Shown here: in pieces, positions 6,698-13,349 of the stretch
Numbering within the stretch: position 1 is the first letter of the stretch
Layout of the letters: each line of letters starts with the position of its first letter
Assembly: GCA_964500605.1 (NCBI GenBank)
Contig: CAZCOS010000061.1
Span: 1-13,349 of the forward strand
Direction of reading: 5' to 3'
DNA: 13,349 nucleotides
Origin: Sterolibacterium sp964500605
Lineage (GTDB): Bacteria; Pseudomonadota; Gammaproteobacteria; Burkholderiales; Rhodocyclaceae
Notes under the pieces: model-generated
The model's input: only the letters and a program-made list of their open reading frames with translations
Databases searched by the model: none
What the model was told of the DNA's origin: nothing
Position numbers and translations under genes: made by a program

Positions 6698-6885
6698 GGT
6701 GGCCTGAAAGAGGAATCGCTCAAAGCGAGCGTGGATGAACAGCGGATTGCACCGTTCATTGTATGCCGTTGTGAGCGTGGAAATGTTTTTTGTGTAAATG
6801 GGAACATGCGGGAAAATGCGCTGCTGTTTCTGTTGTGCCACAGCAAACCGAAGGTTTTCGGGGGCGAGGGGAGGTGGCAAAAAGG
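6698..6885. promoter_or_regulatory. Divergent control region between the cyclase and molybdopterin genes
   Basis: This 188-base gap must carry promoters for both sides. For the minus strand, TACAAT (complement of 6758-6763) is a fair -10 box with no convincing -35. For the plus strand, TTGTGA (6769-6774) and TGTAAA (6793-6798), 18 bases apart, form a weak candidate pair. The plus-strand leader then contains a tandem 10-mer (6801-6820, 9 of 10 identical) and two small hairpins: TGCTGT/ACAGCA (6822-6845) and CCGAA-GGTT-TTCGG (6848-6861). GAGCGTGGA occurs at 6727-6735 and again at 6773-6781. Confidence 0.4.
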
Positions 6886-7917
6886 ATGAGCGTATCGATG
6901 ATTGAATTTTCAGATTTTCCTGTTGCGGACGCTGAAGGCGTGATGCTGGCGCATAGCCTTGCAACGCCGATGGCCCGTTTTCGCAAAGGGCAATTCCTGG
7001 GGCCGGAAGAAGTGTCTGTTTTGCAGGCGGCTGGCGTCGAGCGAATCAGCGGAGCTCGTTTGGGGCCGGAAGATGTGCCGGAGAACGAGGCGGCCAGCGC
7101 GGTGGCGCAACGGCTTTGTGGCCCGAATCTCGTGATGCGACCGGCCAAAGGGGGGCGATGTAATGTGCACTCGGAAGTCGCCGGACTGCTGCAGGTCGAT
7201 CCCGAGCGCATTATCGCGGTCAATCTGCTGGATGAATCCATTGCCATTGGAACCTTGCCACCCTTCGCACTCATCCGCCCGGGGCAGGTGGTGGCGACGG
7301 TGAAGATCATCCCCTGCGGCGTACCGCGTGCCCTCCTGGAGGCTTGTCGGCAGCAAATCCCTGTTTCACCGCTGAAGGGTGCAGAATGGATTCCCCATCG
7401 GGCTGGGCTCATCGTGACGACGCTTCCGGGGCAGCCTGTGAAAACACCCGCACCGATTCGCGTGGCGATGCAGCAGCGTCTGGCGCTCACCGGCAGCACA
7501 CTGGTTTTTGAGGAAATCTGCCAGCATGCAACGGCGGATATTGCCGAGGCATTGGGCCGCGCAAAGGCGCAGGGTTGCGAGCTGATCCTCATTAGCGGCG
7601 CGGCGGGGACGAAAGACCGGCGTGACACCGTGCCACTGGCCATTACAAAGGCAGGGGGATTCATTGAACGCTTCGGTCTGCCGGTCGAGCCGGGCAATAT
7701 GCTGCTGCTGGCAAGACTTGAGGAAGTTCCCTTGCTGGTGTTGCCGGGCTGCGCCCGATCCCAGCGTTTGAACGGGGTGGATTGGGTGTTGCAGCGTCTG
7801 CACGCCGGTTTGCCGCTGGATGCGCGAAGCTTTGCGGCAATGGGGGTCGGCGGGCTCATCCGTCATGCCCCTGGCCCCTTTCCGGATTGGCCGCAGGAAG
7901 AATGCCGCCATGACTGA
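6886..7917 (+). CDS. MoeA-like molybdopterin-binding protein (half of a MPT-binding/NTP-transferase pair)
   Basis: This protein resembles the N-terminal half of the molybdopterin-binding/NTP-transferase fusion proteins linked to maturation of molybdenum hydroxylases. In 343 residues, the N-terminal part has RFRKGQFLGPEEVSVLQAAG (31-50), PENEAA (65-70), VDPERIIAVNLLDESIAIGTL (104-124) and ATVKIIPCGVP (137-147). The C-terminal MoeA/MogA-like part has ISGAAGTKDRRDTVP (236-250), the GLPVEPGN segment (264-271), LPGCARS (286-292) and NGVDWVLQR (296-304). The chain ends after MGVGGLIRH, which in fusions leads into the linker. ATG 6886 has GGGGAGGTGG upstream; ATG 6898 is possible. The gene overlaps the next one by 8 bases. 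Binding to molybdopterin is expected from the family; the exact reaction is not known to me. Confidence 0.82.
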   Translation: MSVSMIEFSDFPVADAEGVMLAHSLATPMARFRKGQFLGPEEVSVLQAAGVERISGARLGPEDVPENEAASAVAQRLCGPNLVMRPAKGGRCNVHSEVAGLLQVDPERIIAVNLLDESIAIGTLPPFALIRPGQVVATVKIIPCGVPRALLEACRQQIPVSPLKGAEWIPHRAGLIVTTLPGQPVKTPAPIRVAMQQRLALTGSTLVFEEICQHATADIAEALGRAKAQGCELILISGAAGTKDRRDTVPLAITKAGGFIERFGLPVEPGNMLLLARLEEVPLLVLPGCARSQRLNGVDWVLQRLHAGLPLDARSFAAMGVGGLIRHAPGPFPDWPQEECRHD

Positions 7918-8590
7918 GCGTGCCGAACCACCGCGCATCGCCATTTTGATCCTCGCGGCGGGTTGCTCACGGCGCATGAAAGGGGGATTCAAGCTGTTGA
8001 TGGCCGTCGATGGTGTGCCCATGGTGCGGCGGGTGGCCGAAGCCGCCCATGCCGCATCGCCACATACATTGATCGTCGTCACCGGGCATGAGGCCGAAGC
8101 GGTGCGCTTGGTGCTTTCGCCCTTTTCTCCTGTTTTCATCCATAACCCGGATTACGCCTCGGGCATGGCCAGTTCGCTGCGATGCGGCGTGTCGGCCCTG
8201 CCGGAAACGGTGGAGGCGGTACTGGTGATGTTGGGCGACATGCCGTATTTGCGCCCGTCGCATCTGCAAAAGCTCATGACTGCCTACGCTTTTCATGCCC
8301 ATCATGCCCACTCTGCGGACCACACTCCCATCATTGTTCCCACCTGTCATGGAAAGCGGGGCAACCCCGTCCTCTGGCCGCGTTGTCATTTTTTGCAGAT
8401 GCAAACGCTCGAAGGTGACCAGGGCGCGCGTACTTTATTGCAGCAGTTTGCCGACGAAGTGGTGGAGATTGAAATGGAAGATGATGCCGTCTTGCTGGAC
8501 ATCGATACAGCGGAGGACTTGGTGTTTCCGCACGCAGAATCCGGAATGAATCAGTGTTTCCCTAGGCCGGTTCGAGATGTTCCAGCATGA
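7910..8590 (+). CDS. MocA-like molybdenum cofactor nucleotidyltransferase
   Basis: This is an NTP-transferase domain protein of the MobA/MocA superfamily. MocA transfers CMP to molybdenum cofactor to make the cytosine dinucleotide form used by xanthine dehydrogenase-type enzymes. The LAAG rather than LAGG start of the nucleotide loop favours MocA over MobA. Of 226 residues: LAAGCSRRM at 15-23 with K28, VTGH at 57-60, MLGDMP (107-112, with D110 the likely metal ligand), GKRGNPVLWPR at 148-158, GDQGARTLL at 169-177 and DIDTAEDL at 197-204. A His-rich stretch (129-138) looks like an insertion. The ATG at 7910 lies inside the end of the previous gene (ATGACTGA), with AGGAAG upstream. The last 29 bases overlap the end of recJ on the other strand. 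No molybdoenzyme gene is in the window. Confidence 0.85.
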   Translation: MTERAEPPRIAILILAAGCSRRMKGGFKLLMAVDGVPMVRRVAEAAHAASPHTLIVVTGHEAEAVRLVLSPFSPVFIHNPDYASGMASSLRCGVSALPETVEAVLVMLGDMPYLRPSHLQKLMTAYAFHAHHAHSADHTPIIVPTCHGKRGNPVLWPRCHFLQMQTLEGDQGARTLLQQFADEVVEIEMEDDAVLLDIDTAEDLVFPHAESGMNQCFPRPVRDVPA

Positions 8591-10304
8591 GCTGAACATT
8601 GGCTACCCCGTTGAATTCATTGACATCGAGCTTGTAGACGGCGCGAATGCGATCCGGGACGGATTCGGCAAAGTTGAACTGGATGGCATCAAAGCGCGCG
8701 CCGTTTTTGGAGAGTGTGAGCTTGAGGTGTTTCTCCTTGAGAATACGCTGGCTTTCCACTTCGAATACGTCGTCAAAGAGGGGTGGTGGAAAGCCTTGCC
8801 CCCAGATCTGTTCCTGGAGCAGGCGAGCTGCGGTGAGCGACATGTGGGCCGTTTCCAGCGCACCATCGGTTTCCAGCGTCCGGGTCAGCTCGGCCGGGGA
8901 AAGACACTGCCGACAGACCTGTTCAAAGGCTTCTTCAAACAACATCAGATCGTCTTCACGAATGGTGATGCCCGCTGCTGCGGCATGGCCGCCAAAGCGC
9001 AAGAGGAGGTCAGGGTGCTGTTTGGCGACAAGGTCCAGCGCGTCGCGCAGGTGCAGGCCGGGGATGGAACGCCCCGAACCCTTTAGCTCGCCTTCATTGC
9101 CTCGTGCGAGAACGAAAGTGGGGCGATGTCGGCGATCCTTGATGCGCGAGGCCAGAATGCCAATGACGCCCTGATGCCATTCCGGGTCGAAAAGCGTGAT
9201 GCTGGCGCGTGAGAAGACCGCCTGACCATTTTCTTCTGGGTTGTCCGGTTCTTCCATTTCCTGGGCTTCGATTTCTTCCAGCAGCATCAACGCGTCATTC
9301 TGCATGTCGGCTTCGATGCTGCGACGTTCGCGGTTGAGTGCGTCGAGTTCCTGGGCGATGTTGAGTGCGCGCGCCGCGTCTTCGGTGGCCAGGCATTCGA
9401 TCCCCAGCGACATGTCGGCCAGCCGTCCGGCCGCATTGAGGCGCGGGCCCAGCGCGAAGCCGAGATCAAAAATGACAGCACCTTCCAAACGCCGTCCGGC
9501 CGCCCGGAAGAGGGCGGCAATACCCGGTTGCACCCGCCCCGCCCTCATGCGAGCCAGCCCCTGGGCCACGAGGATGCGATTGTTTTGGTCCAGCGGGACC
9601 ACGTCCGCCACGGTTCCCAGTGCTACGAGATCGATCAGGGTAGCGAGATTGGGTTCCGGTGCGTCCTTGAACGCGCCGCGCTTTCTGAGCTCGGCGCGCA
9701 AAGCGAGCATGACGTAGAACATGACGCCGCAGCCCGCCAGGGCCTTGCTGGGAAAGCTGCAGCCAGGTTGATTGGGATTAACGATGACATCGGCTCGCGG
9801 CAGGGTTTCGCCGGGCAGATGATGGTCAGTGATGAGGGTACGCATCCCCAGTTCGCGGGCCCGATCGACGCCGGCGACGCTGGCGATGCCGTTGTCGACC
9901 GTGATGAGCAGTTCCGGCTTGCGCGCATGGGCCAGCTCAACGATTTCCGGTGTCAGTCCGTAGCCATATTCAAAGCGGTTGGGAACCAGATAATCGACCT
10001 GACGTGCACCGAACAGGCGCAAAGCGCGCAGGCCAATGGCGCAGGCCGTGGCTCCGTCGCAGTCGTAGTCGGCGACGATCAGCATTTTCCAGTCGTTTTC
10101 CAGCGCATCGGCGAGCAGCCGTGCGGCTTCTTCCGCACCCCGAAGGCGATCAGGCGGTATCAGCTTGTTGAAGCCGGTTTCCAGTTCGGACGAATGGCGG
10201 ATGCCGCGTGCAGCGTAGAGCCGGGCGAGCAGCGGATGCAAGCCCTGCTGTTCGAGCAGCAGGCTGGTACGGGTGGGAATACGGCGGGTGGCGATGCGGG
10301 TCAT
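8562..10304 (-). CDS. recJ: Single-stranded-DNA-specific 5'-3' exonuclease RecJ
   Basis: RecJ degrades single-stranded DNA from the 5' end in RecF-pathway recombination, mismatch repair and base excision repair. At 580 residues it matches E. coli RecJ (577). Phosphoesterase motifs of the DHH family are visible: VADYDCDG (77-84, D79/D81/D83), TVDNG (135-139), TDHHLPGE (159-166) and LIDLVALGTVADVVPL (223-238). These are followed by the DHHA1 part with EWHQGVIGILASR (375-387), GSGRSIPG (409-416) and RFGGHAAAAG (436-445), and by the C-terminal OB-type region. The start at 10304 gives an ATGA overlap with the RpfE-type gene and the expected N-terminus; the longer open frame adds 57 unlike residues. 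An acidic segment at 343-358 is longer than I expect from E. coli RecJ. Confidence 0.96.
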   Translation of the reverse strand: MTRIATRRIPTRTSLLLEQQGLHPLLARLYAARGIRHSSELETGFNKLIPPDRLRGAEEAARLLADALENDWKMLIVADYDCDGATACAIGLRALRLFGARQVDYLVPNRFEYGYGLTPEIVELAHARKPELLITVDNGIASVAGVDRARELGMRTLITDHHLPGETLPRADVIVNPNQPGCSFPSKALAGCGVMFYVMLALRAELRKRGAFKDAPEPNLATLIDLVALGTVADVVPLDQNNRILVAQGLARMRAGRVQPGIAALFRAAGRRLEGAVIFDLGFALGPRLNAAGRLADMSLGIECLATEDAARALNIAQELDALNRERRSIEADMQNDALMLLEEIEAQEMEEPDNPEENGQAVFSRASITLFDPEWHQGVIGILASRIKDRRHRPTFVLARGNEGELKGSGRSIPGLHLRDALDLVAKQHPDLLLRFGGHAAAAGITIREDDLMLFEEAFEQVCRQCLSPAELTRTLETDGALETAHMSLTAARLLQEQIWGQGFPPPLFDDVFEVESQRILKEKHLKLTLSKNGARFDAIQFNFAESVPDRIRAVYKLDVNEFNGVANVQLMLEHLEPA

Positions 10305-11422
10305 GATGGCATTTCGTGAAGCGGAAGTCGGGAGAGGGGGCAAGGGCGACGCCAGAAGGCCAAGCGCGAGAAGGGCTCCAGTTCGAGCGAAAGGCTGGCT
10401 TCGTCGCCGGGGATGAACAGATGCAGGTTTTTGATACTTCCCTTCATGAATGCCTGTTGCAAGGGCTCCAGCCATTCGCGTTCGAGTTTCACCAGAGCCT
10501 CGCGCCAGTCCAGGGCATCGAATTGCCGGGCGGGCTGTTGCAACGTATCCAGCAGGAGCAGTATGCGTTCATGGGCGGAAGAGGTCAGCATCGCAAATGA
10601 GGTGGGGGTCAGGATGGACGCTGAAATATCGGACCAGCGCGCCAGTCCGTGCAACAGGGCTCCTGGGGATCTGCCGCTATAGGCCGCCGTGAAAGATCGG
10701 TGTTGAGGAGGGGGCGGCAAGGCTCCTGCTCCCCAGAGCCAGAGTGCGTTCAGGCGAGGTTTTCCTTCTTGCTCGCGCTGTTCATTGAAGGGCAGGGCAT
10801 GCAGAACCATCTGCATTTCATTGACCAGCCGTCGCCAGATTTGTGCATCCGGTCCTTGGGGCAACATGGCGTCGTAACCGATGGCGGCAGAAGGCGGGGC
10901 AGTGGCGATGGCTGGGCAATGTTTCAGGCGAAGATAGGCGCGGCCTTGAGTGGCGGGATGGAAGGTAAAAATAGGGGGGGGGCTGTCTGTTTCCGCCTGA
11001 AAATGAGCGTGGAGGGCGGCGGCAATAGCCTGCATTTCTTCATCGGTGGCCGGGCTGGTCTGGGTCGGAAGCGTCATGCGCCGTTTTTCAACGTGCAGAT
11101 GAACCGGGTCGGCGCAGAGCCAGAAATTTTCCTCTTTTACAGGGTTGGAAAAATTGACCTCACCCAGTCTTCGCAGTGCCGCAAAGGGATATTCAGAAGA
11201 ATTGCCGGAATTTTCGGAAGGGGCATCGCTAAGGGAGCGGGGTGGAATCTCAAAAAGCGCGCACAGCGCAGCTTCCGGGGATTGTCCGGCTTGCCATTGA
11301 AGACGAGCACGGCCTAGCAGCCAGGAGAGTGCGGGCAGATCGAGATCGGCGGCGGTTTCGTGCAGGAGCGGCCGCGGCCAGAGCAGACCGGGCAGAACGA
11401 GCTGGACAAGCTGGGGAGGCAT
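10301..11422 (-). CDS. RpfE-type conserved protein of unknown function
   Basis: The 373-residue soluble protein resembles the RpfE family, named after the gene next to recJ in the Xanthomonas rpf cluster and sometimes annotated as a cofactor-independent phosphoglycerate mutase-like protein. No biochemical role is established to my knowledge. Features seen: an N-terminal LVLPGLLWP (8-16), CADPVHLHVE (103-112), NEMQMVLH (201-208), NALWLWGAG (225-233) and a basic C-terminal FWRR (356-359). No signal peptide or membrane helix is evident. Start ATG 11422 has no Shine-Dalgarno in the 22-base gap to lolC. The stop overlaps the recJ start (ATGA), so the two proteins are translationally coupled, and a link to RecJ or nucleic-acid metabolism is inferred. 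The family call is from remembered motifs and the recJ context. Confidence 0.7.
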   Translation of the reverse strand: MPPQLVQLVLPGLLWPRPLLHETAADLDLPALSWLLGRARLQWQAGQSPEAALCALFEIPPRSLSDAPSENSGNSSEYPFAALRRLGEVNFSNPVKEENFWLCADPVHLHVEKRRMTLPTQTSPATDEEMQAIAAALHAHFQAETDSPPPIFTFHPATQGRAYLRLKHCPAIATAPPSAAIGYDAMLPQGPDAQIWRRLVNEMQMVLHALPFNEQREQEGKPRLNALWLWGAGALPPPPQHRSFTAAYSGRSPGALLHGLARWSDISASILTPTSFAMLTSSAHERILLLLDTLQQPARQFDALDWREALVKLEREWLEPLQQAFMKGSIKNLHLFIPGDEASLSLELEPFSRLAFWRRPCPLSRLPLHEMPS

Positions 11423-11428
11423 CGGGAC

Positions 11429-11438
11429 ATGTTAACAT
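11429..11438. other. Perfect palindrome ATGTTAACAT between divergent rpfE-type gene and lolC
   Basis: A 10-base perfect palindrome occupies nearly half of the 22-base gap between two divergent start codons (11422 and 11445). It could be an operator or part of overlapping -10 regions. Ten bases can also arise by chance, so the claim is limited to the symmetry itself. Confidence 0.4.
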
Positions 11439-11444
11439 AGGGCG

Positions 11445-12719
11445 ATGAAATACGAACTGTGGGTTGGCCTGCGCTACACGCGCGCCAGAAAGCGCAAAAC
11501 AGAAGGAAAAAGCTCGGGCAATGGCTTTATTTCCTTTATTTCCCTGATTTCAACGCTGGGTATCGGCCTGGGCGTGGCCGCCCTGATTGTCGTTCTCTCT
11601 GTCATGAACGGTTTCCAGCACGAGTTGCGCACCCGTATTCTCGGTGTGGCCTCTCATGTGCAGGTGACAGGGGCGGCGCGAACCGGCGGAGAACTGCTGG
11701 ACTGGAACAGCGTGATGCAGCAGGCCGTGCGGCATCCCAGGGTGCAGGCTGCCGCCCCCTTCGTGCAGGAACAGGGCATGCTCTCCTTCGATCAGGAAGT
11801 GCGCGGCGTCATGGTGCGTGGCATCCTGCCCGATGCCGAAGAGAAGGTGGCCGACTTCGAGAAGCACATGAAAGTCGGTCACCTGAATGAGCTGCAAGCC
11901 GGGGCTTATCACATCATTCTGGGTTCCGAACTGGCTTATGCCTTGCGGGTGTCGATCGGTGACAAGATCACGCTGATCGCCCCGCAGGGAATGGTGACTC
12001 CTGCGGCCATCCTGCCGCGCCTCAAACAATTCACGGTCACGGGCATTTTTGAAGTCGGCATGTACGAATTCGATTCCGGGCTGGCTCTGGTTCACATGAA
12101 TGATGCCCAGCGTCTTTATCGCCTCGATGACCGCGTCAGCGGGGTGCGACTGAAAACGGACGATCTCTTTGCCGCGCCGCGTATTGCCCGTGAGCTATTG
12201 CATTACATCGATTCAGACGTATTCATTTCCGACTGGACACGCAGCCATGCCAATTTCTTCCGGGCCGTGGCCATCGAAAAGAACATGATGTTTCTCATCC
12301 TGCTGCTCATCGTCGCCGTCGCCGCTTTCAACATCGTTTCCGCCCTCGTCATGGCGGTGACCGACAAACAGGCCGACATTGCCATCTTGCGCACCCTGGG
12401 AGCTTCGCCGCGCAGCATCATGCAGATTTTCATCGTCCAGGGCGCGTTGATCGGCGTCATTGGTCTGGTTCTGGGGGTGGCAGGTGGCGTGACGCTGGCA
12501 CTCAACATCGACGTAGTCGTTCCGGCCATCGAGCGGCTGCTGGGGACGCAATTCCTCGCCAAGGACGTGTATTACATCTCCGAGCTGCCTTCGGAACTGC
12601 AATGGCCGGATGTCGTCATCATCTCCGGCGTTTCTTTCATCCTGACCCTGCTGGCAACCATCTACCCCAGTTGGCGTGCGTCCCGGGTGAACCCGGCGGA
12701 GGCCCTGCGTTATGAATGA
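11445..12719 (+). CDS. lolC: Lipoprotein-releasing ABC transporter permease, LolC/LolE family
   Basis: This is the inner-membrane permease that, with the ATPase LolD, extracts outer-membrane lipoproteins and passes them to LolA. The 424 residues show the family layout: one N-terminal helix (about 28-54), a large periplasmic domain (about 55-280) and three C-terminal helices (about 281-304, 325-350 and 387-408). NGFISFISLISTLGIGLGVAAL (26-47) and DKQADIAILRTLGASPRSIM (307-326, coupling to the ATPase) are typical, as is the ending YPSWRASRVNPAEALRYE (407-424). Only one permease gene is in view, so whether it pairs with a LolE or acts as a LolF-like homodimer cannot be decided. A weak AGGG lies three bases before the ATG. 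The gene overlaps lolD by 8 bases (ATGAATGA). Confidence 0.94.
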   Translation: MKYELWVGLRYTRARKRKTEGKSSGNGFISFISLISTLGIGLGVAALIVVLSVMNGFQHELRTRILGVASHVQVTGAARTGGELLDWNSVMQQAVRHPRVQAAAPFVQEQGMLSFDQEVRGVMVRGILPDAEEKVADFEKHMKVGHLNELQAGAYHIILGSELAYALRVSIGDKITLIAPQGMVTPAAILPRLKQFTVTGIFEVGMYEFDSGLALVHMNDAQRLYRLDDRVSGVRLKTDDLFAAPRIARELLHYIDSDVFISDWTRSHANFFRAVAIEKNMMFLILLLIVAVAAFNIVSALVMAVTDKQADIAILRTLGASPRSIMQIFIVQGALIGVIGLVLGVAGGVTLALNIDVVVPAIERLLGTQFLAKDVYYISELPSELQWPDVVIISGVSFILTLLATIYPSWRASRVNPAEALRYE

Positions 12720-13349
12720 CCACGCCATCTTCTGCCAGGGGCTGAAAAAATCCTACTGGCAAGCCGGTAGCGAAGTGCCGGTCTTACGCGAAATCGACCT
12801 GACGGTTGCAAGGGGTGAGCGCATCGCCATTGTCGGCAGCAGCGGTTCCGGAAAGAGCACCTTGCTGCATCTGCTGGGCGGGCTCGACCGGCCGACGGCA
12901 GGGAAAGTCAGTGTACTGGGCCGGGAGCTTACCACCCTTTCCGAAACCGAGCGGGGCCGCTTACGCAATGAAAGTCTGGGTTTTGTCTATCAATTCCACC
13001 ATCTGTTGCCGGAATTTTCGGCGGTGGAAAATGTGGCCATGCCCCTGCTGATTCGCCGCATGCCCCTGGCACAAGCCGAGGAACGCGCCGCGCAGATTCT
13101 CAAGGAAGTCGGCCTCGGACACCGCCTGAGCCACCGTCCCGGCGAGCTTTCCGGCGGCGAGCGTCAACGTGCTGCCATTGCCCGGGCACTGGTGACCCAG
13201 CCCGCCTGCGTTTTGGCGGACGAACCCACAGGCAATCTCGATCGCCACACCGCCGAAACCGTCTTCGAGTTAATGCTTTCGCTCAACGAACGTCTTGGAA
13301 CCAGCATCATTGTCGTCACCCACGACACACAGCTCGCCGCCCGCGCCGA
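12712..13349 (+). CDS. lolD: Lipoprotein-releasing ABC transporter ATPase LolD (3' end outside window)
   Basis: LolD is the cytoplasmic ATPase that drives lipoprotein release by the LolC/E permease. The frame is open to the right edge with 212 whole codons, so about 10-20 residues are missing. Motifs: Walker A GSSGSGKST (39-47), Q-loop region FVYQFHHLLPEFSAVENV (96-113, the LolD-typical form), signature LSGGERQR (144-151), Walker B ACVLADEP (163-170) and the switch histidine in VVTHD (202-206). GGAGG lies upstream at useful spacing. The ATG at 12712 is inside the end of lolC (8-base overlap), which implies coupled translation and supports the subunit pairing. Confidence 0.95.
   Translation, partial: MNDHAIFCQGLKKSYWQAGSEVPVLREIDLTVARGERIAIVGSSGSGKSTLLHLLGGLDRPTAGKVSVLGRELTTLSETERGRLRNESLGFVYQFHHLLPEFSAVENVAMPLLIRRMPLAQAEERAAQILKEVGLGHRLSHRPGELSGGERQRAAIARALVTQPACVLADEPTGNLDRHTAETVFELMLSLNERLGTSIIVVTHDTQLAARA

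Noticed and set aside
6843..6875. Possible c-di-GMP (GEMM) riboswitch, suggested by GCAAACCGAAGG near a cyclase gene
   Set aside because: The second conserved half (GGGACGCAAAGCC-like) is absent and the stems are too short.
6698..6964. Extension of the diguanylate cyclase frame to 6964
   Set aside because: It would cover the whole divergent control region and the start of the opposite gene; the added residues show no family features.
6756..7859. Open frame of 367 codons on the minus strand opposite the molybdopterin-binding gene
   Set aside because: Ser/Arg/Pro-rich composition typical of antisense frames in GC-rich genes; the plus-strand protein has clear family motifs.
9528..10319. Open frame of 263 codons on the plus strand opposite recJ
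   Set aside because: Shadow of conserved RecJ coding sequence; no recognisable motif or ribosome site.
10649..11317. Open frame of 222 codons on the plus strand opposite the RpfE-type gene
   Set aside because: No motif recognised, while the minus-strand frame has conserved segments and a coupled stop with recJ.

Overview
The window is a gene-dense, GC-rich stretch of a Gram-negative proteobacterial chromosome. A betaproteobacterium is the likeliest source. LolC-LolD means an outer membrane with lipoprotein sorting; an RpfE-type gene coupled to recJ, close to lolCD, is an arrangement I associate with Betaproteobacteria and Xanthomonadales; and the CobC-like protein has the RHP form of the histidine phosphatase motif. 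This placement is inferred from gene content, not from a marker gene. I saw no tRNA, rRNA, insertion sequence, CRISPR array or prophage.

Left part (1-4402): the 3' part of clpB enters from the left edge and ends in a GC-rich intrinsic terminator that runs into the end of the convergent gene cobU. Divergently from cobU lies a B12 control region: a perfect -10 box, a cobalamin riboswitch aptamer, a terminator-like hairpin with a T-run, and then the overlapping operon cobT-cobS-cobC. The four cob genes together cover the nucleotide-loop assembly of cobalamin: CobU activates adenosylcobinamide to its GDP form, CobT makes alpha-ribazole phosphate, CobS joins the two, and the CobC-like phosphatase removes a phosphate. 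No corrin-ring synthesis gene is present here, so the block fits salvage or the last steps of synthesis.

Middle part (4436-8590): on the minus strand a six-helix membrane diguanylate cyclase (GGEEF, with an intact inhibitory site) sits 27 bp upstream of a ten-helix TehA/SLAC1 (TDT) family transporter. Divergent from these, on the plus strand, are two overlapping genes for molybdenum cofactor handling: a MoeA-like molybdopterin-binding protein and a MocA-like nucleotidyltransferase. They correspond to the two halves of a known fusion protein.

Right part (8562-13349): recJ (minus) overlaps the end of the mocA-like gene tail to tail and is translationally coupled to the RpfE-type gene upstream of it. 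A 22-bp gap with a perfect 10-bp palindrome separates rpfE from the divergent lolC, which overlaps lolD; lolD is cut by the right edge.

Most genes are recognisable housekeeping or biosynthetic families. I found no clearly new system. The best leads are the B12 leader with both a terminator-like hairpin and an anti-Shine-Dalgarno element, the split molybdopterin-binding/NTP-transferase pair, the cyclase-transporter pair, and the uncharacterised RpfE-type protein coupled to recJ.
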